From the IMG/VR virus record IMGVR_UViG_3300003886_000363, positions 1-20,970 of that record: 20,970 nucleotides of DNA; one strand, written 5' to 3'. The notes beneath the pieces were generated by a model that was given only the letters and a program-made list of their open reading frames with translations, was not told the origin of the DNA and searched no databases. The translations under genes were made by a program, and so were the position numbers. Shown piece by piece: positions 1 through 5,612 of this stretch; positions within the stretch are counted from its first letter, which is position 1; each line of letters opens with the position of its first letter. This DNA is from a virus.

Positions 1-2
1 TG

Positions 3-224
3 GAGGCTTCAGGGATTAAAGAGGTTGAGGGGGGGCTGTTCATGCACCGGGCGGCAATCGTAAGGCACCTGCTTCGGGGAACGGACTGGGAGACCCAGAG
101 AATCGACAAGCTGCTCTTGCGGATCCCGGGCGCTCGCAGGTCGGCCAGGAGAATTAGCGGGAAGATGATGCGGGGCATTGTGATTCCGTCGCCAAGCACT
201 GATGCAAAAAGCGATGCGTTTTGA
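3..224 (+). CDS. C-terminal end of an unidentified protein, cut by the window edge
   Basis: The frame is open from the left edge to a TGA at 222-224, giving 73 residues without a stop. The visible part is basic, with an Arg-rich stretch around LLLRIPGARRSARRISGK followed by a short hydrophobic run (GIVIP). It has the feel of the small winged-helix-like end of a phage replication or primase/helicase protein, but this is an impression and not an identification. An ATG at 42 lies inside the frame, but the codons before it continue the same reading frame, so a gene entering from the left is more likely than a 60-residue gene. No function is assigned. Confidence 0.45.
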   Translation, partial: EASGIKEVEGGLFMHRAAIVRHLLRGTDWETQRIDKLLLRIPGARRSARRISGKMMRGIVIPSPSTDAKSDAF

Positions 225-540
225 TTCCGAAAAGTGTATCAGCCCATTCGGCTGTGAGTGACCAAGGAAGAAAAACTTTTTGAGCCAGAAAAGCAAGCGC
301 ATCAAGCGCATCAGGCAAAATCGATGAAAAAAAGAAAAAAACCCCTATATTATAAGAGAGAGAGAGAGATATGAGAGAAAGAGATATAGTGATGCGCTAG
401 TTTGCAAACATATACACTCACACCCCAATCCATCCCTCAAACAGATCCTAAAAGACCTCCCTATAGGTGTGTGTATATTCTTCTCCCAAAAGGCGCATCC
501 GCGCAGCATCCTAATTAGAACCCCCAGCAGAGGTATTCCA
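225..540. other. AT-rich gap with purine tract and inverted repeat
   Basis: There is no convincing gene in this 316-base gap. It contains an A-rich purine stretch (326-340), a perfect (AG)n run at about 355-369 continuing as GA-rich sequence to about 391, and the inverted repeat listed separately at 410-478. Base composition is clearly more AT-rich than the flanking genes. No promoter was convincing enough to call. The gap separates the unidentified protein on the left from the late region and is a plausible regulatory interval. Confidence 0.5.
410..478. repeat. Long imperfect inverted repeat upstream of the Cys-rich orphan
   Basis: ATATACA (410-416) pairs with TGTATAT (472-478), and after a CT bulge at 417-418, CACACC (419-424) pairs with GGTGTG (466-471). 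This gives 13 base pairs with a 41-nt loop. No T-run follows, so it is not an ordinary terminator. It could be a protein-binding site or an RNA structure in the leader of the gene at 541. Pairing was read by eye; function is unknown. Confidence 0.4.
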
Positions 541-912
541 ATGGACCTTCTTGGAACCGTCAAAACCCGCCAACCAGAGCCATCCTTCGAAGCCCTTGCT
601 CTCGATTGGCTGGGCGAATCTCTGACCGACCAATCCACCAGCCCACCCGACCCGCCACAGACACCCCCCGCTCCCTGCTCCTGCTTGTGCGTGTTCCACT
701 GGGTGTCGCTTGACGGCTCGGCCCACTGCTGCGATTGCCGGCCCATTCCGTCACGTCGGATGCTGGTCAGCCTTTGGGAAGCCGTGGCCAATCCCTGGCG
801 GTGGCAAACATGGCGTCCTGCCCACTGGGACCCGTTCGCGGACATTGATGAGCAGCGGCAGCAGCTAGCATCAGATCAGGCAGCAAAACAGGCAGTAAAC
901 GAGACATTCTGA
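541..912 (+). CDS. Cys-rich orphan protein just upstream of the putative late promoter
   Basis: This is a 123-residue protein of unrecognised family. The ATG at 541 is preferred over an upstream GTG in the same frame because CAGAGG sits about 8 nt before it. The middle of the protein has a Pro-rich stretch and then a cluster CSCLCVFHW...HCCDC that could bind zinc. A Trp-rich segment (WEAVANPWRWQTW) and a polar helical tail follow. The gene ends 8 nt before the -35 element of the putative late promoter. That is where lambdoid phages carry the Q antiterminator, which also uses Cys ligands. I see no sequence resemblance to Q, so this analogy is positional only. Confidence 0.55.
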   Translation: MDLLGTVKTRQPEPSFEALALDWLGESLTDQSTSPPDPPQTPPAPCSCLCVFHWVSLDGSAHCCDCRPIPSRRMLVSLWEAVANPWRWQTWRPAHWDPFADIDEQRQQLASDQAAKQAVNETF

Positions 913-920
913 AAACGCCC

Positions 921-950
921 TTGCAACAAACCGAGGTTTCGGCCTAAGAT
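921..950 (+). promoter_or_regulatory. Putative sigma70-type late promoter
   Basis: TTGCAA (921-926) and TAAGAT (945-950) are separated by 18 nt. Each matches the sigma70 consensus at 4 of 6 positions, so the call is moderate. It is the only sizeable non-coding gap directly before the long run of co-directional genes starting at 1084. Transcription would start near 957. Confidence 0.4.
928..939. promoter_or_regulatory. Small palindrome within the promoter spacer
   Basis: AAACC-GA-GGTTT is a perfect 5-bp inverted repeat located between the -35 and -10 elements, a usual place for an operator. It is short and could be chance. Confidence 0.25.
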
Positions 951-1000
951 ACTCCAATCAAGGCGACGGATATCGCCCCTAAAAATCAAAGCAAGCTCTT

Positions 1001-1062
1001 AGCATGGACATGCCGGGATGCTGAACGCAAGTTCGGTGCCTCAGTGTGTCCATGCTTTTTTT
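1001..1062 (+). terminator. Leader hairpin with GCAA tetraloop and seven-T tail (attenuator/terminator)
   Basis: AGCATGGACA (1001-1010) pairs perfectly with TGTCCATGCT (1047-1056), and the T-run 1056-1062 follows. Inside the loop is a second hairpin, GAAC-GCAA-GTTC (1023-1034), capped by a GNRA-type tetraloop. The structure lies about 45 nt after the predicted transcription start and ends 21 nt before the first gene at 1084. It therefore looks like a terminator that must be read through for late expression, or a structured regulatory leader. Confidence 0.6.
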
Positions 1063-1083
1063 ATTGCCTTAAGGGGGAACGCA

Positions 1084-1407
1084 ATGAAACTCGACGCCGA
1101 AAAACTGGTCAACCAAGCCGCCAATCTGCTTAGCAATTTTGAGCTGGTTGCCATTTTCATTCCCGAAAAGGGATTGCTGGGCAAAGTCAAAACCTTTTTG
1201 CAATTCGTTTCCGATCGAATCGACACGCAAGACGAACGCGATGCGGTGGTTCGATTCCTTCGGTTGCTGCCCGTGATGCAATCGACGGGAGACGGCACCA
1301 GCCCGATTGTCGGCTTGCCAGATTCGATGGTCGGCTGCGAGGACTGTGCCGTGGCAGTCCAGGCTCTTTGCGATGGCGATTGCTGCGGTGACGACTGCCA
1401 TGCGTAG
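1084..1407 (+). CDS. Small protein with Cys-rich C-terminus, first gene of the late operon
   Basis: This is a 107-residue protein of unrecognised family. The ATG at 1084 follows AAGGGGG at a good distance, which is better than the in-frame ATG at 1018 inside the leader hairpin. The N-terminal two thirds are predicted helical and amphipathic, with a hydrophobic patch (FELVAIFI) too short for a clear membrane span. The C-terminus ends CEDC...CDGDCCGDDCHA, six cysteines plus acidic residues, suggesting metal binding or a disulfide knot. It overlaps the next gene by 8 nt, so the two are likely co-translated. Confidence 0.6.
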   Translation: MKLDAEKLVNQAANLLSNFELVAIFIPEKGLLGKVKTFLQFVSDRIDTQDERDAVVRFLRLLPVMQSTGDGTSPIVGLPDSMVGCEDCAVAVQALCDGDCCGDDCHA

Positions 1408-1621
1408 GGGACTCGAAGCTCTTGAGCGCACTGAGCGCGAAATAAAAAGAGACGAACGCCGCAAGGAGCGACGTGAAAAGTTCCGCCGGGCGATGGATCG
1501 CCTAGCGGTTCTTGCAGGCACTTTGGGCGGTTACTTTTTTGGCACACGTAAAATTGGCTGGGTAATCGCGGCGGTGCTGGCTGCGATTGGTGCGGCAATT
1601 ATCTGGAAGGTCACGCGATGA
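1400..1621 (+). CDS. Small membrane protein with highly charged N-terminus
   Basis: From ATG 1400 the product has 73 residues. The first half is a very charged helix (RTEREIKRDERRKERREK), followed by two hydrophobic segments (about residues 34-47 and 53-69, the latter VIAAVLAAIGAAIIW). An in-frame ATG at 1373 would add nine residues. The ATG at 1400 is chosen because it overlaps the preceding stop and has GGTGA 8 nt upstream. The stop overlaps the desaturase start (ATGA at 1618). The size and topology would suit a holin, pinholin or accessory membrane protein, but a better holin candidate lies at 4855. No family was recognised. Confidence 0.6.
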   Translation: MRRGLEALERTEREIKRDERRKERREKFRRAMDRLAVLAGTLGGYFFGTRKIGWVIAAVLAAIGAAIIWKVTR

Positions 1622-2166
1622 CGACTGGCACTGCCTTGGCTTGCATTCTTGTTGCTGATTTTATTACCGGATTAGTGCATTGGATTGAGGACACTTATGG
1701 TGTGCCGTCGTGGCCGCTTATAGGTAAGTCGGTCATACAGCCGAACATTGAACACCACAAGAGGCCTGGTCTGATTGGTTCAATGGGTTCGTTTTTTGGC
1801 CGAAATTACCAGCCAGCATTGCTGGCGATCGCTGTTTCTCTCGGTTTTTACTTGACCGGAACATTGAATTGGCATGTCGCAGTTATTGCATTGGCTGCCA
1901 GCTTTGGAAATGAAATACACACATGGGCACACAGAAAAGACCCTGGGAAAATCGTTCGGTTCCTGCACTCCACGGCATTGGTGATGACGCCGCAGCAGCA
2001 CGCTCGCCACCACAGGCCCCCATATACCACGTATTTTTGTACGATAACTAATTTACTGAATCCGATCTTGGAGCTTATCTGGTTTTGGAAATCTGCCGAG
2101 TGGGTTCTGTCCACTGTGTTTGGCGTGACCGCAAATCGCATGACCAAGGAACGCGAATTCGTTTGA
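1618..2166 (+). CDS. CarF/TMEM189-family lipid desaturase (plasmanylethanolamine desaturase-like)
   Basis: This 182-residue protein matches the Lipid_desat family (bacterial CarF, eukaryotic Kua/TMEM189/PEDS1), a membrane di-metal enzyme that introduces the vinyl-ether double bond of plasmalogens. Visible signature elements are GLVHWIEDTYG (His21, Asp25), IEHHKRP (His46, His47), EIHTWAHR (His101, His105), and QQHARHHRPP followed by TYFCTITNLLNPILE (His128, 131, 132). Order and spacing are as I recall for human PEDS1. Hydrophobic segments at about 66-82 and 85-97 fit an integral membrane enzyme. It is shorter than cellular members (about 270-280 aa) because the N-terminal extension with extra membrane helices is missing, while the His core is intact. 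It overlaps the previous gene by ATGA. Family assignment is confident; the actual substrate in this phage and host is unknown. Confidence 0.88.
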   Translation: MTTGTALACILVADFITGLVHWIEDTYGVPSWPLIGKSVIQPNIEHHKRPGLIGSMGSFFGRNYQPALLAIAVSLGFYLTGTLNWHVAVIALAASFGNEIHTWAHRKDPGKIVRFLHSTALVMTPQQHARHHRPPYTTYFCTITNLLNPILELIWFWKSAEWVLSTVFGVTANRMTKEREFV

Positions 2167-2191
2167 GTTTTTTCAATCTAGGAGCCAAGTA

Positions 2192-2638
2192 ATGAGCCAA
2201 GCCAAAGCGATTCATGTATCAAAACGAACACTGGCCGGTGTCGCTGCCATTGCGCTGGTTGCCATCCTGGCTTACCGCGCGCCGGAGATCATCTTGGCGG
2301 CCAGGGGCACTGTAGCCCCTGTCGACGCGCCTGCCCCGACGGTTTCTATCGCGTCAACGGTCGAAGGCGATAGAGAGCGACAACAGCTTGCAGCGTATTG
2401 CGAGGCATGGTCGCAGGCGATGCCGCAGGTGGAAGACTTAGGTCAATTCCGCGCGGCGAGTAAGTCTGCGGATAGGGCGTTGCAAGAATCGAGCAAGCTA
2501 CCGGACCTTGCGGAGTTTGGCGAGGCCCTTCAAGCCCGAATCGAAACCGCGATTGGCGGCGAGCTTGATCCGTCACGCACTGATTTGCAGCCGATCGCCG
2601 ATGAGCTACTTCGCGTGGCAGAGGAGTTGCGAGAGTAA
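2192..2638 (+). CDS. Membrane-anchored helical protein of unknown function
   Basis: This 148-residue protein has a TAGGAG ribosome site about 9 nt before the ATG. Residues about 13-36 form one membrane anchor after a short basic N-terminus, predicting N-in topology. The rest is a polar, Ala/Glu-rich, probably helical domain outside the membrane. It sits directly before the papain-like peptidase, with the TAA and the next ATG sharing one base (TAATG). An inner-membrane spanin or a partner of the peptidase would fit this architecture and position, but no motif proves either. Confidence 0.6.
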   Translation: MSQAKAIHVSKRTLAGVAAIALVAILAYRAPEIILAARGTVAPVDAPAPTVSIASTVEGDRERQQLAAYCEAWSQAMPQVEDLGQFRAASKSADRALQESSKLPDLAEFGEALQARIETAIGGELDPSRTDLQPIADELLRVAEELRE

Positions 2639-3660
2639 TGTCCGGCCCAAAATTCCAATCATGGCAGCAGCCCGAAACCAGTTCGATTGCGGATATTATT
2701 CGCCAGTACGAACGTGGTTATCGGGGCTGCAAGTACGACCAAGAAGGATCGGAGCGGCTGGCGTCCTACGGCGCTGCTTGCGCTGAGGATGCTCTATCCA
2801 GCCTCGGATACCAGGATTCCGCTAAAGGCCAGTTGGTTATTCCATTCATCCACGTCGAAAAGGCCTATCCGCTGGCTTACCCAGGGCCAGGGCAGCAGCG
2901 CGGTAGTTGTGTTTCTCATTGCATGCGGAACGCGGCATTGATTACGATGGCCGGCGAGGTGGTGTCTGGCCTCCCCGATCCAATCAGCGGCAAACAGGAA
3001 GAGTTCCCCGAAGTCTCGCAAGTCGCCGAGAAGGCTGGCGTGCTGGCGATCGAGCCATCTTACCACCACCGCAATCATAGCGGAGACGGTTGGTGGTGCG
3101 AATCTTGTGCTGACGTGATGGTTCGCAAGACAGGTGCCGTTTTGAGGCAGGATTATGGCTTTGCGAATCTCGAAAAGCTCGACCCAGACTACGCCGGAAA
3201 ATTCTGGAAAGAATCACAAATACCGAAAGAGGTGCGAGACGCCTTTGACAACAACCGATTTTCCGACGCATCGAAAGTGACCGACCCCGGCGCAATCCGG
3301 GACTTGCTCGCACACGGCATCGGCATCGGTTCGTGTGGCAGCGAAGGATTTTCTAACGTCCGCGACGAAAACGGCGTCAGTAATCGCAAGGGCAACTGGG
3401 CTCACGCAATGGACATAATCGGTTCGGATGATCGACCAATCATCCACCGGAAATACGGTGAAATGCTTAAATTGCTTCAAAACTCTTGGGGCAAATGGAA
3501 TTCTGGACCTCGCCGGATATTGGGGACGGAAATCGACATCCCCGAAGGTTGCTTCTGGGTGCGATGGAGTGACATCAAGAGGCGTTCTTTCGTCGCGCTC
3601 GCCGGTCTCAATGGATGGGAACGAAAACTACTGCCAGATTTATCGAGAGGTTTTGTATGA
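2638..3660 (+). CDS. Papain-like (C1-type) cysteine peptidase
   Basis: This 340-residue protein carries the papain catalytic layout. QQRGSC (Gln86/87, Cys91) supplies the oxyanion Gln and the nucleophile, NWAHAMDIIG supplies His256, and LLQNSWGKW supplies Asn282 in the classic NSWG-x-W context. There is no signal peptide, so the product should stay in the cytoplasm or virion unless a holin releases it. No classical muralytic domain appears elsewhere in the window, so this peptidase occupies the endolysin position. A protein-cutting lysin would make sense if the host wall or surface layer is largely protein. That is inference; roles in virion maturation, host takeover or peptide cross-link cleavage remain open. 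The ATGA overlap with the next gene indicates one operon. Confidence 0.78.
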   Translation: MSGPKFQSWQQPETSSIADIIRQYERGYRGCKYDQEGSERLASYGAACAEDALSSLGYQDSAKGQLVIPFIHVEKAYPLAYPGPGQQRGSCVSHCMRNAALITMAGEVVSGLPDPISGKQEEFPEVSQVAEKAGVLAIEPSYHHRNHSGDGWWCESCADVMVRKTGAVLRQDYGFANLEKLDPDYAGKFWKESQIPKEVRDAFDNNRFSDASKVTDPGAIRDLLAHGIGIGSCGSEGFSNVRDENGVSNRKGNWAHAMDIIGSDDRPIIHRKYGEMLKLLQNSWGKWNSGPRRILGTEIDIPEGCFWVRWSDIKRRSFVALAGLNGWERKLLPDLSRGFV

Positions 3661-4433
3661 TGCGATTTCCATGGCCCTATGCCCTATCCGTTGCCGCTTC
3701 GATTACGATCGTCGCTTTTCTGCTTTCGCTTACAGGCTGTTCTAGTTCGCAGCCAACGCAAGATGACTACATGCCGGAGATTGCCGTTGCGATTGGTTTA
3801 TCGTCCGTACAGAAAACAGACGCACCAATTACGCCTTCCGATGAATGCGGCAACTGCGGTGGCACTGGCGTACTGGGTGACGGCACGATCGAAATGCCGT
3901 GCGGAGAATGTGGCGGCGACGGCATTTTGTCGGTCGCTGAATGCGATGACGGAATTTGCATACGGGCACCGGAAGAAAAAACCACCGAAGCCGAGGCGGA
4001 CGTTGCCGAGGATTTTATCTTGCCGACCGACGAAACTGCAAACGACGAATTGCCTGCAATCGTCGAGCCCATTGAGTCGGTCGAGCCTCCCAGCAGCGAC
4101 GTACCGCCTGCTTCGGTGGACAAACCTAAATGGATTCGCCAGACAACTATCCCGAAACAAGGCTTAGTCGTCGTGCATTACATGTTCGATGGATGCAAGC
4201 CGTGCGAGCGGATGGAAGAGAATGTGTTATCTGCGGATAGCGCAAAAGAGGCTTTGCGTGCGTTTGATTCGTGCATTGAATGGGACGTTCGCAAAAAGAG
4301 CGTTCCGGGTGTCGATTTTGTTCCAGCCGAGGCTATTTTCCTGGACGGCAAGCGTGTGTCTTTCGCCAGGGGATTCCCAACCGCCAGTGGCTATACTACG
4401 TGGCTTTCGCGCCACAATACAAAACGAAAGTAG
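3657..4433 (+). CDS. Lipoprotein with DnaJ-type CxxCGG motifs and a thioredoxin-like domain
   Basis: From ATG 3657 (ATGA overlap with the peptidase; CGAGAGG upstream) the product has 258 residues. Residues 1-28 are a lipoprotein signal ending in the lipobox LTGC with Cys28. Next come two DnaJ zinc-finger-like half repeats, CGNCGGTG (Cys64, 67) and CGECGGDG (Cys82, 85), half the usual four. An acidic Pro/Glu-rich linker (about 100-160) leads to a thioredoxin-like domain with VVVHYMFDGCKPCERM, active-site Cys180-Lys-Pro-Cys183. It should be membrane-tethered on the outside and may act in disulfide exchange or folding, perhaps on the Cys-rich proteins of this operon. The in-frame ATG at 3615 is rejected because it lies within the peptidase gene. 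Confidence 0.75.
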   Translation: MMRFPWPYALSVAASITIVAFLLSLTGCSSSQPTQDDYMPEIAVAIGLSSVQKTDAPITPSDECGNCGGTGVLGDGTIEMPCGECGGDGILSVAECDDGICIRAPEEKTTEAEADVAEDFILPTDETANDELPAIVEPIESVEPPSSDVPPASVDKPKWIRQTTIPKQGLVVVHYMFDGCKPCERMEENVLSADSAKEALRAFDSCIEWDVRKKSVPGVDFVPAEAIFLDGKRVSFARGFPTASGYTTWLSRHNTKRK

Positions 4434-4440
4434 GTGATCT

Positions 4441-4782
4441 TTGAAGTATTTGCTAAGCGCTGTTTGCTTTTTGGCAATCGCAATTGTTGCGGACGTTTCG
4501 GCGCATCGAAATATCGATGTTCCTTCGCAGCAAGAGGAAGAGAGTGAAGGCGATCAAGATGGCTGGATGCTGGCCATGAACAGCACTTCTCACGGCTCGC
4601 AAGGTTCGCAGGGTTCGTATCAACTGCACGGCGAGTCCCAAGGCTCGCATGGCACGTACGGAAGCGGCCCAGTTCGCCGGGTGTTTAAGCGACGTGCTGA
4701 GCGTCGTCAATCGCGTCGCCATGAACGGCAAGGTCGTTGGCAACATCGCCAACAGCATTCTAGTGGTGGTTCGGTAGGATAA
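4441..4782 (+). CDS. Secreted protein with Gly/Ser/His/Gln repeats and Arg-rich tail
   Basis: The start is TTG at 4441, with AGGTGATCT immediately before it matching the 16S anti-Shine-Dalgarno closely. The 113-residue product begins with a signal peptide (KYLLSAVCFLAIAIVADVSA). An acidic stretch (QQEEESEGDQD), short repeats (HGSQGSQGS, ESQGSHGTYGSG), and a strongly basic C-terminus (RRVFKRRAERRQSRRHERQ) follow. I recall similar His-Gly-Ser repeat proteins as common secreted proteins of Pirellulaceae, which supports the host guess but was not checked. It may coat or bind envelope polymers. A terminator-like hairpin follows directly. Confidence 0.6.
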   Translation: MKYLLSAVCFLAIAIVADVSAHRNIDVPSQQEEESEGDQDGWMLAMNSTSHGSQGSQGSYQLHGESQGSHGTYGSGPVRRVFKRRAERRQSRRHERQGRWQHRQQHSSGGSVG

Positions 4783-4788
4783 TCCTTC

Positions 4789-4842
4789 CCGCTGCTGGGC
4801 CGTGGGTTTGGACGCCCATTGCAAACGGCCCAGCGGTTTTTT
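4789..4842 (+). terminator. Intrinsic terminator-like hairpin ahead of the holin gene
   Basis: CTGGGCCG (4795-4802) pairs with CGGCCCAG (4826-4833). The stem is extended by CCG (4789-4791) with CGG (4834-4836) across a 3-nt bulge, and by TTT/AAA inside. Six Ts follow (4837-4842). The T-run runs straight into the AAGG ribosome site of the gene at 4855, so the hairpin may also control holin expression. Confidence 0.65.
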
Positions 4843-4854
4843 AAGGTCGGAAAA

Positions 4855-5181
4855 ATGTCGTCGCTAAAATCAATCACGCTTTTGGTCGCAACCTTTGTAG
4901 TTGTCCCTTCAGAATATATTTCTGATTTAGTCGGGATGTGCTTGGCTTTGCTTGGTGGAGCAGCAGCACAGATGCCCCAGATGGGGAAGCTGCCAGCCTT
5001 AGAGATTGCGGGCGAATTACTTGCTTCGGCTCTCGCCGGCTTTGTCGTCCACGCTGCTGCCTTGTCTTTTGAAAGCCCGCCAACGCAACGCATTGTTTTT
5101 GCTTCTTGCATTTGCGGGGGTTACTGCGGTGCTGAAACACTTCGGTACTTTTCTAAGGGGTTCCGCCGTGATAAAGACTGA
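4855..5181 (+). CDS. Probable holin
   Basis: From ATG 4855 (TAAGG about 8 nt upstream; an in-frame TTG at 4819 would start inside the terminator hairpin) the product has 108 residues. Three hydrophobic segments are visible at about 7-38, 48-72 and 79-93, and the tail is short and charged (KGFRRDKD). Small size, several membrane spans, a charged C-terminus and position in the late region are typical of phage holins (LydA-like type), which form membrane lesions that release cytoplasmic lysis enzymes. Holins share little sequence, so the call rests on architecture. Its last 14 nt overlap the PAS gene. Confidence 0.62.
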   Translation: MSSLKSITLLVATFVVVPSEYISDLVGMCLALLGGAAAQMPQMGKLPALEIAGELLASALAGFVVHAAALSFESPPTQRIVFASCICGGYCGAETLRYFSKGFRRDKD

Positions 5182-5611
5182 GCGACTACACCCGATATTG
5201 GTTTGGGTTGCGATCATATCGATCGTCGTCTTCGTGCCGGGCATGGCCGAGTCTTACTACACGTCGCACAAGGGCAAGCAGGACCGCAACAGACTGGTTC
5301 GGGCACTCACACAAACGCACATTGCTACGGTAGTTGCCGATGAGAAGATGGACATAATCCACCGCAACCCGAAGGCCGATGAGATTTTCGGCGTGTCCCT
5401 AGCGGGGAAGCGAATATGCGACCTAGTGCCGGAAGGGCATGGGGACGTTCACGCCGAGGGTGTCGAGCGATGGAAAGAAAAGGGTGGAGTTAGGGCAGAG
5501 CCAATCCATTGCAAAATAACCCTACCCGACGGAACAGAGCGCGACGTACAAATAGCCTTGTGGTCAACGCATTGCAATGGCGAAGTGATTTTTGTAGCGG
5601 AGATAAAGTAG
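5168..5611 (+). CDS. Membrane-anchored PAS-domain protein
   Basis: The start is GTG 5168, with AAGGGG 8 nt upstream; the longer frame from 5006 would lie inside the holin gene. The 147-residue product has one membrane span (about 9-25), a basic juxtamembrane stretch (HKGKQDRNR), then a PAS fold filling about residues 42-147. Visible PAS signatures are IATVVADEKMDIIHRNPKA, DEIFG, GKRICDLVPEGHGDVHAEG, and the late strand pair TLPDGTERDVQIAL. PAS domains sense redox state, oxygen, light or small ligands. There is no kinase, cyclase or other output domain, so the output must be through a partner. The 14-nt overlap with the holin gene suggests translational coupling and a holin-modulating role, which is inference. 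Confidence 0.75.
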   Translation: MIKTERLHPILVWVAIISIVVFVPGMAESYYTSHKGKQDRNRLVRALTQTHIATVVADEKMDIIHRNPKADEIFGVSLAGKRICDLVPEGHGDVHAEGVERWKEKGGVRAEPIHCKITLPDGTERDVQIALWSTHCNGEVIFVAEIK

Positions 5612-5612
5612 C

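Noticed and set aside
296-313. Tandem AGCGCATCA repeat as a possible attachment or replication iteron site
   Set aside because: Only two copies of 9 nt, with no further copies or integrase gene nearby. Not enough for att or origin.
345-845. 166-codon minus-strand frame over the AT-rich gap and the Cys-rich orphan
   Set aside because: It translates low-complexity purine-tract sequence and has no ribosome site or domain. The plus-strand gene from 541 fits the operon direction.
1041-1598. Minus-strand open frames opposite the first late genes
   Set aside because: The plus-strand genes there have good ribosome sites and coupled overlaps; the antisense frames are Arg/Ser-rich shadows.
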